From contig JAJYDZ010000107.1 in the NCBI GenBank assembly GCA_021790415.1, forward strand, positions 1 through 6,036: a DNA stretch of 6,036 bases, given 5' to 3'. Source of the DNA: Thermoplasmata archaeon (GTDB lineage: Archaea > Thermoplasmatota > Thermoplasmata > Thermoplasmatales > Thermoplasmataceae). Shown here piece after piece: positions 1 to 5,128 of the stretch. The notes beneath the pieces were generated by a model. It was not told the origin of the DNA. It saw only the letters and a program-made list of their open reading frames with translations, and did not search any database. Each line of letters opens with the position of its first letter. Position 1 is the first letter of the stretch. Both the position numbers and the translations under genes were made by a program.

Positions 1-1
1 T

Positions 2-97
2 TACCTTCCTCCTGGAGAGTTCAGGAGGAAGTTCCTGAAGGATCAATCATTCAGGGAGGGTCATATCAAGAGAATGGAGGAAAAACTAAATGAATAG
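2..97 (+). CDS. 3' end of an unidentified gene (partial)
   Basis: Reading frame 2 is open from the left edge to a TAG at 95-97 and gives a charged C-terminal tail that starts YLPPGEFRRKF and ends KRMEEKLNE. The other two + frames also stay open for 30 to 90 bases, so openness alone proves little. The choice rests on the protein-like composition, with alternating basic, acidic and aromatic residues and no runs of unusual residues. It would converge on the IS630 relic, leaving 20 bases between the two stops, which is a common arrangement. No family is recognised and no function is proposed. The 10-bp inverted repeat at 5-31 lies inside this frame. Confidence 0.4.
   Translation, partial: YLPPGEFRRKFLKDQSFREGHIKRMEEKLNE
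5..31. repeat. Perfect 10-bp inverted repeat (hairpin)
   Basis: Arms 5-14 (CTTCCTCCTG) and 22-31 (CAGGAGGAAG) are exact reverse complements around a 7-base loop. A weaker second stem follows, 33-39 with 50-56, which includes one G-T pair. The site lies within the likely coding tail of the gene entering from the left. The right arm contains AGGAGG, a perfect anti-Shine-Dalgarno complement, but no start codon follows at a suitable distance. Function is unknown and chance is possible. Confidence 0.5.
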
Positions 98-117
98 AGC
101 TGAAAATTGTTCCAAAT

Positions 118-547
118 TTAGCTGGGCAGATCAATGTTGGTAACATTTATGGTTTCTGACATGTTTATTAATCCTTTATTGAACAATTGGATGTAAGATG
201 GAAGGAATTTCACTATCCACGATTTTGCACAACTCAAGGATTTTGAAAGTGATGAGAAAGCACTCTTTATTGTGTTGCACGTGCTCTCCCTCGAAATGAT
301 AAACGACTTTGAAATTGTCCAGTATTATCTCTAGTCTACCATTGGGATTGCTCAATCTGATCTTCTCAAGAAGTGTAATCACATCCTCTTTCTTTGAGTG
401 ATCAGGGAAATCTATGATGTAGTTGATTTGTATTTCTTTGTGTCCTTAGTGATAGTTGTCTTCTGAAAGGACCACATTCTCATGGTATTGGAAGTTGTCT
501 GGGGAGATGTCTCGTCGAGGAATCCTATCACTTCGTCCTTCAGTATG
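118..547 (-). pseudogene. IS630-family transposase, DDE catalytic half, broken by deletions
   Basis: Three consecutive pieces of the DDE domain can be read on the minus strand, each in a different frame. Piece 1 (about 558 down to 412) reads DEVIGFLDETSPQTT and then NTMRMWSF. Its LDET motif is the typical first catalytic Asp segment of IS630. It hits a TAG at 412-414. Piece 2 (about 415 down to 308) reads IDFPDHSKKEDV and then NPNGRLEIILDNF, with the second catalytic Asp in LDNF. Roughly a dozen residues between pieces 1 and 2 seem to be missing. Piece 3 (306 down to 118) reads SRESTC, then KSAFSSLSKS and AKSWIVKFLP, the usual C-terminal tail, ending in TAA at 118-120. Between pieces 2 and 3 the segment with the conserved LPPYSPxLNPIE-type motif and the third acidic residue is absent. 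Family assignment comes from remembered IS630 motifs. A 68-residue open frame at 176-382 is only part of piece 2 read on out of frame and is not a gene. Confidence 0.8.
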
Positions 548-1036
548 TCAGAGGTCAGTTTTTTTTAGTTGATCTTCCGCATCCTCAGGTCTCTTGTAGT
601 CATGGGGATACGGTTTCGCATATTTCGTGGCGATCTTCCTGAGGATCGTGCGGATATGCTTCTGGGTAAACCTGATGCCAAACATCTTCTCGATCAGGTC
701 CTGCACCTCTTCCGTTGTCCAGTCATCCCTCTCCAGCAATATTGATCTGAGCCTTTCGATCTTTTCACTGGAGAGCTTCGCAGGCTTGCCGCCTGCAAAC
801 CTTGGAACAAGGCCGTCATAGCCATCCTCGTTCCATCGACCCTGCCACTGGTATGCCACCATCTTATACACTCCAACCCTCTCCGCAGCTGTTTCGACAG
901 AATCGCCTTCGTACCTGTATCTAATGAAGTAAAGCCGCTTCAGTACCATTGTGTCCTTCTCAAGAGTCTTGATCCGCTGTTCTAGATCTTCAACGGTCAT
1001 TTTCCTCTGAACTGGAATTGTTTCCCTTCTACCCAT
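548..1036 (-). CDS. IS630-family transposase, N-terminal helix-turn-helix half (ORF A)
   Basis: This 162-residue frame is the DNA-binding part of an IS630/Tc1-like transposase. It would recognise the terminal inverted repeats of its own element. Residues about 15-35 are helical and may form a short coiled segment. Residues about 45-77 form a helix-turn-helix (SVETAAERVGV followed by VAYQWQGRWNEDG), followed by the linker GLVPRFAGGKPAKL. A second, winged-helix unit spans about 89-140 (WTTEEVQDLIEKMFGIRFT, then HIRTILRKI). The PYPHDYKRPEDAEDQL segment is the usual join to the catalytic domain. The frame ends in TGA (548-550) just after an A8 run, where the catalytic domain continues in another frame. 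The ATG at 1034-1036 fits a TATA-like element about 24 bases upstream, so the mRNA is probably leaderless. It may still be expressed as a DNA-binding fragment. It cannot catalyse transposition. Confidence 0.85.
   Translation of the reverse strand: MGRRETIPVQRKMTVEDLEQRIKTLEKDTMVLKRLYFIRYRYEGDSVETAAERVGVYKMVAYQWQGRWNEDGYDGLVPRFAGGKPAKLSSEKIERLRSILLERDDWTTEEVQDLIEKMFGIRFTQKHIRTILRKIATKYAKPYPHDYKRPEDAEDQLKKTDL
559..566 (-). other. A8 slippery run between transposase ORF A and the DDE frame
   Basis: On the minus strand the sequence is CTA followed by AAAAAAA and CTG, that is, eight consecutive A residues. ORF A reads CTA AAA AAA ACT GAC CTC TGA and stops. The catalytic frame is AAA AAA CTG ACC TCT GAC, one base further on. 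Removing one A makes the two frames continuous (QLKKLTSDILKDEV). Joining them therefore needs a +1 shift or an mRNA or DNA copy with seven A residues. This could be a programmed or transcriptional slippage site, or simply a decay mutation. Confidence 0.6.
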
Positions 1037-1055
1037 ATATAGAAAATACTATTAT

Positions 1056-1063
1056 GTATTAAA
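1056..1063 (-). promoter_or_regulatory. Candidate TATA box for the IS630 transposase
   Basis: On the minus strand an A/T-rich element (ACCTTTAATAC, core about 1056-1063) lies about 24 bases upstream of the transposase ATG at 1036. That spacing is expected for an archaeal TATA box driving a leaderless transcript. No Shine-Dalgarno sequence precedes the ATG. The assignment rests only on position and composition. Confidence 0.4.
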
Positions 1064-1084
1064 GGTATGGTATTTGACTATAAC

Positions 1085-1093
1085 TATAAATAT
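1085..1093 (+). promoter_or_regulatory. Candidate TATA box for the glycosyltransferase gene
   Basis: The sequence TATAAATAT, preceded by purine- and A-rich bases, is centred about 31 bases before the ATG at 1120. An archaeal TATA box normally sits about 25 bases before the start of transcription. Transcription would then begin within a few bases of the ATG, and the gene would be leaderless or nearly so. No Shine-Dalgarno motif is seen upstream of 1120, which agrees with this. Confidence 0.5.
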
Positions 1094-1119
1094 CTTTAAT
1101 TCATCCCATCGCATTCCAT

Positions 1120-2313
1120 ATGACTAATTTAGTAAGCAAGAACTCAATTTCCGTCCTGATTAGGGTTGTTAACGAAATATCAAAACCCTCAGAATACTTG
1201 CTTCCAAAAATCATTGATTATTGTGGGGAAATAATCTTGATATTTTCAGGAACTGAGGAGAAATATTTAGAAATCTCCAGAAGATATCAACAATTTGAAA
1301 AAATTAAAATATTTTGGGTTTACAGTATAGGTTACTCTGAGCCAATAGTGAATTTGATGATGGAAAAGATAAGCGGTGAGTGGGTACTGAACTTGTTAGA
1401 CAGATCCCTACCTAGCTCTTCTCTAATTGAATCCCTTCCCCGACTTGTAAATTCTAAAGCTGATGCATACTGCATATATAGGTATATGGGAAAATATGAA
1501 AATCGGGATATACCAAAGTGGCTCCTTTATTTTATTCAGGATGGGAGAAGAAAAACATTTCAGTGCAATCTATCTAGGAAAGAAGTTACAAGGTACAGTG
1601 AAATAATTCATGGCGGCTATAAAATTAAAGGGAGGAAAGTTAAATTGAACCCTGTTATATACAATATAGAAAGATCATATAATTTGGGTGATCTTAACGA
1701 CATAAACAGTTTCATAAATCACTGGGTAGAAAAGGAGAGTAGATATATATTAATTGAGATGTTCCAAACAAGAATGAGCAGGAAGGATGTCATTTCCCTG
1801 TTTCTAAATAAAATGAGATTATCTGATAATCATAAACTAATTTTTAAGGGGAAATCCTTGCTTTCAAAGGAATTGAGCTTTTATGAGTACTCCTTGTATG
1901 CGTTGATCGGAAATTTTTTCAATGGAAAATTGGGCCTGAGTCTCTACGATAGGGTGAAAGTTAATACGATCAGAGACCTTAAAAAATATAAGAAATTCCT
2001 TTTTGATATTTCGCAGTATTTACGATCGTTGGAAGAGAGAGAGGTGAAAATTCTTGAATTCATAGGTATGACTTCAGTGCTTGTTTGTAAAAAAGATCAA
2101 AATTTTGGGGATCTAATACGACCAGAAAATTCAGAACTTTATTTTATTAGGCATGTTCTGAAAAAGTTTATTCAGTTAGACGACAGGTATAAAGATATTG
2201 ATATTGATGATGTCACATATGAAATACAAACAATCCTTAATGATAACGTCAGTAGGTTCGCTCCAATTAAAAAGAAGACTTATCACAGGGGGAACAGGCG
2301 ACTAAAACTGTAG
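1120..2313 (+). CDS. Glycosyltransferase family 2-like protein, divergent
   Basis: The 397-residue product has an N-terminal half resembling the GT-A fold of family 2 glycosyltransferases. Visible parts are a first strand and NE motif (SVLIRVVNE, 11-19), a second strand (EIILIFSGTEEKYLEI, 37-52), a GYSEP turn (71-75) and the segment ISGEWVLNLLDRSLPS (84-99). In active relatives that last segment is typically WVLxLDADExP, which binds metal and the nucleotide sugar. Here it reads NLLDRSLPS, so only one Asp (D94) remains and it is shifted, and activity is uncertain. The C-terminal half (about 180-397) is charged and probably mostly helical, with no recognised domain and a basic tail (KKKTYHRGNRRLKL). 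No signal peptide or clear membrane span is visible, so it is probably cytosolic. The ATG at 1120 fits a leaderless promoter. The gene probably belongs to a surface-glycan or N-glycan pathway, inferred from the FkbM and epimerase genes nearby. Family call is moderately sure; substrate is unknown. Confidence 0.6.
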   Translation: MTNLVSKNSISVLIRVVNEISKPSEYLLPKIIDYCGEIILIFSGTEEKYLEISRRYQQFEKIKIFWVYSIGYSEPIVNLMMEKISGEWVLNLLDRSLPSSSLIESLPRLVNSKADAYCIYRYMGKYENRDIPKWLLYFIQDGRRKTFQCNLSRKEVTRYSEIIHGGYKIKGRKVKLNPVIYNIERSYNLGDLNDINSFINHWVEKESRYILIEMFQTRMSRKDVISLFLNKMRLSDNHKLIFKGKSLLSKELSFYEYSLYALIGNFFNGKLGLSLYDRVKVNTIRDLKKYKKFLFDISQYLRSLEEREVKILEFIGMTSVLVCKKDQNFGDLIRPENSELYFIRHVLKKFIQLDDRYKDIDIDDVTYEIQTILNDNVSRFAPIKKKTYHRGNRRLKL

Positions 2314-2317
2314 TAAC

Positions 2318-2893
2318 TCAACTATTTGAAACGTCAGATTTTTGGTAACTGGTCAGTCCCCTGTGGCCCTTGTACATCATGTCTATGGTGACTATTGCGT
2401 ATCTAGTGCCTTTGTATTCAACGGTATCTGGCTCTCCTCTCCTGCTGCAACTGATTTCCAGCAGAGACATCCTCATCTCGTGGAACAGACCCTTCCCTAT
2501 GCCAAACATCTCAGCCGATCCTTCAGAGGAAGTGCAATGAACATACGCCAGGAATGCTGTCATCTGTTTCCTGTACCTGAACGTGCCGAGTTCAAATGTG
2601 TTGTATAGGGACATCTTAGCCCCGCATTTCTTGCAGAGGAGCTCCTTTATTCCAGATCCATTGCTTCCGTCGGATATCAGAGGAGAGAAGCAGAATCTGC
2701 AACTGAAACACCCGTATCTACCCACTACCATTGAAGAAACAGAATCATAATCCAGCATAGAGTCGAGGTGCATCAGAAACTCCGACCTGTTTCTCCTCCC
2801 CGGGTCTGGAATGTCCACATCCCAGTGGAACGAGCTTGATCTACTGAGGCTCAGATTACGCTTCGATGGACTGTAATCGACGAGGAAATGCAT
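2318..2893 (-). pseudogene. Zinc-ribbon DDE transposase, 3'-truncated (ISA1214-like)
   Basis: The 191-residue frame has a zinc-ribbon-like pair of knuckles, CFSCRFC (62-68) and CKKC (87-90). A probable helix-turn-helix follows (AFLAYVHCTSSEGSAEMFGI, about 113-132, then GLFHEMRMSLLE). Next is the segment AIVTIDMMYKGHRG (166-179), which looks like the strand carrying the first catalytic Asp (D171). The frame then ends at TGA (2318-2320), 20 residues after D171, so the rest of the catalytic domain is missing and the protein cannot be an active transposase. Its ATG (2891-2893) shares one base with the TGA of the upstream small frame (TGATG), which indicates coupled translation. The stop lies 4 bases from the stop of the convergent glycosyltransferase. 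The ISA1214 label rests on remembered architecture (small protein plus zinc-ribbon transposase) and is tentative. Confidence 0.65.
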
Positions 2894-3093
2894 CAGCCTT
2901 CATTCTCTTCCCCTTCGTCTATCGGTTCAAGGCGCACGGCTCTCACTTTCCTCCCTATCCAGTGTCTTGGAACCAGAACCTTCGCTGATGTGGCGTGCTG
3001 CGTGACGACCTTCTCAATCACCTCGTATCCCTGCATCTGAATGTCCATTGGCTTTTCGGATACCTTCCGTTTCATATTGCAATAATATTGCAT
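2893..3093 (-). CDS. DUF2080-type transposon-encoded small protein
   Basis: This 66-residue protein matches the pattern of archaeal DUF2080 transposase-associated proteins: a GYEVIEKVV strand (22-30), then TSAKVLVPRHWIGRKV (35-50) and a hydrophobic strand AVRLEP, ending in an acidic tail. The xSAKVxVPxxWIGxKV pattern recalls AbrB-like swapped-hairpin DNA-binding folds, but the molecular role is not known. It is the first gene of a two-gene IS and overlaps the transposase start by one base (TGATG). The start is uncertain. ATG at 3093 is the longest option, while Met7 (codon at 3073-3075) gives a product starting MKRKVSEKP that looks more typical. No convincing TATA box or Shine-Dalgarno sequence was seen for either. 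Confidence 0.7.
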   Translation of the reverse strand: MQYYCNMKRKVSEKPMDIQMQGYEVIEKVVTQHATSAKVLVPRHWIGRKVRAVRLEPIDEGEENEG

Positions 3094-3114
3094 GCTTGTA
3101 TTTCATGTTTTCTG

Positions 3115-3130
3115 TTACCAAGCGTGGTAA
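3115..3130. repeat. Inverted repeat TTACCA-AGCG-TGGTAA
   Basis: Six-base arms (3115-3120 and 3125-3130) are exact reverse complements around a 4-base loop, just upstream of the DUF2080-type gene. The left arm overlaps the candidate terminal repeat at 3114-3121. It could be part of the IS end, an operator or chance. Confidence 0.35.
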
Positions 3131-3190
3131 TGAATGAATATCTGGATAACAACCAGATGCCGAAGAATTCCTACAGTCACACTACCCTAA

Positions 3191-3200
3191 TAGTATATAA
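3191..3200 (+). promoter_or_regulatory. Candidate TATA box for the abiV-fkbM pair
   Basis: The sequence TAGTATATAA is the best TATA-like element upstream of 3307. Transcription would start near 3220-3226 and leave a leader of about 80-90 bases, consistent with the Shine-Dalgarno sequence used by this gene. A weaker alternative is AAGTTTATGG at about 3276-3285. Neither can be chosen with certainty from sequence alone. Confidence 0.35.
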
Positions 3201-3293
3201 GCAATCACTCGGTATCCAAGAATCTCTCCCAGAGCCAGCATCAACAAAAGAAGATTAAAGAAGGGAAAGAAATTAAAGTTTATGGGAAGACAA

Positions 3294-3310
3294 AGGTAAA
3301 AATTGAATGA
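3294..3310 (+). promoter_or_regulatory. Shine-Dalgarno and start context of abiV (repeat copy 1)
   Basis: The sequence AGGTAAAAATTGAATGA contains an AGGT Shine-Dalgarno core 9 bases before the ATG at 3307. An in-frame TGA (3304-3306) lies immediately upstream, so translation cannot begin earlier. The same 17 bases, with one difference, recur at 4102-4118 before fkbM. Confidence 0.6.
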
Positions 3311-4107
3311 TTATAAGATCGAATATTGTAAAAGTACAAGTAGCTGGAAAATTTCCAGTAACATTGGAAGCTGTCCAACTCACAATTCAAAATGCAAAAA
3401 GATTGTTCGAAGATTCCAAGAATGTTAGCATTCCGACTGAATTTGCTCTTTTGGAACTTGGACTTGAAGAAGTTGCAAAAGCTTGGGGGATGGTCATGAC
3501 CTTTGAAAAGAGGTCACAAGATGAGAATCCTGACTTCTTTGTAACTCAATTCAAAGTTGCACATATTGAAAAGGAAAAATATAATACTATAATAAAGGAA
3601 ATTAAGCCTAAAATCAAAGAATTCTTTTCTAAAAATAATCCAGATTTATTCATGATGCCATTTGATTCTGAGAACTGGTATGACCATAAGGCTAAGATTA
3701 GTTACCACTCAAAATTCATAAAATATACTCGCGAAATAACTATACCCATGGCAAGAGCTAGCTCTGACAGAGCAAAAGCAGTAGGAGATATACTGAGAGG
3801 ATACATCTCTAAAAAGTACCTTTCTGATTTTGAGAAACTAGATGCTGAAATTGACAAAATCCTTAACGTGGACGAAGAACAGCTTATAGACATCGTAAAA
3901 CTGAAAGAAAACGGGTTATATGTTGACATTAAAAATAACGTATACGTATCTCCAAGCTCAATACCGTACGAAACTGAAACACTGGAGAACTTATTAAATC
4001 TCTTTATTGAAATGGTTAAGGGTGAAGTGAAAGTTTTGTTGGTAACTTTACAAGAGATTAATTCTCCTAGATTCCGAAAAGTGACAGTCAACAAAATTAG
4101 AAGGTGA
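3307..4107 (+). CDS. AbiV-family abortive infection protein (HEPN superfamily)
   Basis: The 266-residue product carries the pattern of AbiV-family phage-defence proteins. An N-terminal helical region (VTLEAVQLTIQNAKRLFEDS, 18-37) leads into the motif ELGLEEVAKA (50-59), which matches the family's LALEExGKA-like helix. A second helix pair holds the DHKAK motif (126-130). Near the C terminus is KENGLYVDI (200-208), followed by VYVSPSSI, the typical family ending motif. Known family members (from Lactococcus AbiV) block phage development by interfering with translation after sensing a phage protein. That mechanism is family knowledge and is not shown here. The canonical HEPN RNase RxxxxH motif is not evident. 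No signal peptide or membrane span is seen. The ATG at 3307 directly follows an in-frame TGA and has a Shine-Dalgarno AGGT. The stop codon forms part of the Shine-Dalgarno AGGTGA of the downstream methyltransferase, so the two are translationally linked. An alternative is an uncharacterised HEPN protein with another role. Confidence 0.7.
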   Translation: MIIRSNIVKVQVAGKFPVTLEAVQLTIQNAKRLFEDSKNVSIPTEFALLELGLEEVAKAWGMVMTFEKRSQDENPDFFVTQFKVAHIEKEKYNTIIKEIKPKIKEFFSKNNPDLFMMPFDSENWYDHKAKISYHSKFIKYTREITIPMARASSDRAKAVGDILRGYISKKYLSDFEKLDAEIDKILNVDEEQLIDIVKLKENGLYVDIKNNVYVSPSSIPYETETLENLLNLFIEMVKGEVKVLLVTLQEINSPRFRKVTVNKIRR

Positions 4108-4118
4108 AAATTGAATGA
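4102..4118 (+). promoter_or_regulatory. Shine-Dalgarno and start context of fkbM (repeat copy 2)
   Basis: The sequence AGGTGAAAATTGAATGA differs at one base from 3294-3310. AGGTGA is complementary to the 3' end of archaeal 16S rRNA and ends 7 bases before the ATG at 4115. Its TGA (4105-4107) is also the stop codon of the AbiV-like gene. An in-frame TGA at 4112-4114 fixes the start. Confidence 0.65.
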
Positions 4119-5014
4119 GTTTGGGTCAAATTAAGGCAAACTTGAATAGTGTAAGAATATACAAACATGCATTCAAGAATTACATTCACGTGTTATATGA
4201 AATACGCTACAGGACGAATAAGAATGTAAAAGTCATATTGAAAGACGGCAGAAAATTTCTCGTGTCCCGTTATTTCGTTTCGGCATATGCTGCTATTAAA
4301 TTCTCAAACAATCCAGACATTTCAGAGGTCAACATAATTAAAAACAAGCTCACATTTGTATACAAGGGTAATCAACTCTCTTTCGATGTAAAAGGTGGCG
4401 GTGATTTTGCAGGATGTTTTCTTAGCGAAGATTATAAATTCTTAAACGTTAAAGATGAAGTTGTAATTGACGTTGGAATGAATATCGGTGATTCATCAAT
4501 TTATTTTGCATTGAATGGTGCAACGAAAGTTATCGGCTTAGAACCTTACCTATATCCATTTACTTTTGCTAAGAAAAATATTGAAGAATGTAATTTAGCC
4601 GCTAAAATAGAGTTCTTGAACGCAGGGTATGGTAAAGATGGAGAAATAATTGTAGACGAAAACAGAATTACAGATGGTGGTACCAATCTTGTGGGATCAG
4701 AAACAGGCAAGAAAGTTAGAATATTTTCCCTGAAAACATTGGTTTCTGAATACAACATAGTTGAAGCAGTCCTCAAGATGGATTGTGAAGGTTGTGAATA
4801 TAACTTACTGGATGAAGGTAGCAATGTTCTGAGAAAATTCAAGAGAATCCAGATTGAATATCATTACGGCTATGAAAAATTAGTAAATAAATTAAGAGAT
4901 TGCAATTTTGACGTTGAATTTACCTTACCTAAAAAATCGTATGTAAAATCGTATGTAGCATTAAATTCAAATCCTGATGTGAATATTGGATATATTTATG
5001 CTGTAAGACAGTAA
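4115..5014 (+). CDS. FkbM-family SAM-dependent methyltransferase
   Basis: The 299-residue protein has the class I methyltransferase core of the FkbM family, whose members O-methylate sugars or small molecules. SAM-binding motif I is VIDVGMNIGDSS (117-128). The acidic strand-2 loop is GLEP (141-144), which contacts the SAM ribose. The family signature KMDCEGCEYNLL (221-232) is intact, followed by IQIEYHYGYE (245-254). The first 110 residues form an accessory domain ending in DFAGCFLSEDYKFL, as often seen in archaeal relatives. The gene is complete, with no signal peptide or membrane span, so it is probably cytosolic. It follows the AbiV-like gene at 7 bases and shares its Shine-Dalgarno sequence with that gene's stop, so the pair is probably one transcript. 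The neighbouring glycosyltransferase and epimerase suggest it methylates a sugar of a surface glycan or glycolipid. The substrate is inferred from context only. Confidence 0.85.
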   Translation: MSLGQIKANLNSVRIYKHAFKNYIHVLYEIRYRTNKNVKVILKDGRKFLVSRYFVSAYAAIKFSNNPDISEVNIIKNKLTFVYKGNQLSFDVKGGGDFAGCFLSEDYKFLNVKDEVVIDVGMNIGDSSIYFALNGATKVIGLEPYLYPFTFAKKNIEECNLAAKIEFLNAGYGKDGEIIVDENRITDGGTNLVGSETGKKVRIFSLKTLVSEYNIVEAVLKMDCEGCEYNLLDEGSNVLRKFKRIQIEYHYGYEKLVNKLRDCNFDVEFTLPKKSYVKSYVALNSNPDVNIGYIYAVRQ

Positions 5015-5128
5015 ATTCGATTAGGTCGATAACATTGCCGACAGGAAGCACATCATTGTTGACAGAATAAGATACATAGGCAAGGAATCGAACAATCTTG
5101 ACGAATCTATAGTTTTAGGCTTAAGTGA
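5015..5128 (+). other. Degenerate spacer downstream of fkbM
   Basis: No start-to-stop gene is found. One + strand frame is open from 5025 to a TAA at 5136-5138 (DRKHIIVDRIRYIG and following residues). It has no start codon and matches no family I recognise. It could be a relic of a lost gene, or of the upstream part of the epimerase pseudogene after a frameshift. Its stop lies inside the hairpin at 5107-5147. Confidence 0.4.

Larger units (their letters stand above)
118..1036 (-). mobile_element. Degenerate IS630-family insertion sequence (coding relic)
   Basis: The span covers all recognisable coding sequence of one IS630-family transposase on the minus strand. It starts at the ATG (1036) of the helix-turn-helix half and ends at the stop (118-120) of the C-terminal tail. 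The true element ends were not found. IS630 elements insert at TA and have terminal inverted repeats, but I could not match the sequence at about 1037-1110 with that at about 1-117. The element cannot encode an active enzyme because the segment carrying the third acidic catalytic residue is deleted. It sits between a truncated or convergent gene on the left and a glycosyltransferase on the right, marking this as an unstable accessory locus. Confidence 0.8.
2318..3121 (-). mobile_element. Remnant of a two-gene archaeal insertion sequence (ISA1214-like), 3' part lost
   Basis: The remnant holds the DUF2080-type small frame and the truncated zinc-ribbon transposase on the minus strand. An 8-bp inverted pair, TTGGTAAC at 2342-2349 and GTTACCAA at 3114-3121, brackets almost all of it. 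These could be terminal inverted repeats, in which case the missing transposase segment was lost by internal deletion, leaving the far terminus next to codon 180. No target-site duplication is evident, and an 8-bp match could be chance. The left limit given here is the transposase stop and the right limit is the end of the possible repeat. Confidence 0.5.
3094..3306. other. Gene-free spacer between IS remnant and abiV-fkbM
   Basis: No convincing protein frame is seen on either strand here. The + strand frame across 2995-3258 is mostly the shadow of the DUF2080-type gene. The spacer holds the inverted repeat at 3115-3130, a second stem with arms ATCTGG (3140-3145) and CCAGAT (3153-3158), a TATA-like element near 3191-3200, and a purine-rich run from about 3244 to the Shine-Dalgarno sequence of the abiV-like gene. 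Confidence 0.5.

Noticed and set aside
176..382. Stand-alone 68-residue gene on the minus strand
   Set aside because: Its first 30 or so residues are the IS630 segment with the second catalytic Asp, and the rest is an out-of-frame reading of the transposase C-terminal tail.
627..876. Small frames on + (627-821) and - (694-876) strands
   Set aside because: They overlap the recognisable IS630 helix-turn-helix frame and have no supporting start signals or motifs.
1037..1119. Terminal inverted repeat of the IS630 element
   Set aside because: Comparison by eye of this stretch with bases 1-117 gave only short A/T-rich similarity, not a convincing repeat.
2342..2608. 88-residue + strand frame
   Set aside because: It is antisense to the zinc-ribbon transposase, whose Cys pairs and motifs are clear, and has no family features of its own.
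3075..3092. Direct repeat ATATTGCA at 3075-3082 and 3085-3092
   Set aside because: Short, A/T-rich, only two copies, and lying at the start of the DUF2080-type frame, so not supported as a functional repeat.
2995..3258. 87-residue + strand frame with a hydrophobic stretch
   Set aside because: Much of it is antisense to the DUF2080-type gene. The hydrophobic run comes from that complement, and no Shine-Dalgarno or TATA box fits its start.
3702..4094. 130-residue minus-strand frame
   Set aside because: Antisense to the AbiV-like gene, with a Ser-rich composition typical of shadow frames.
4546..4842. 98-residue minus-strand frame
   Set aside because: Antisense to the methyltransferase core, which has all of its family motifs on the + strand.
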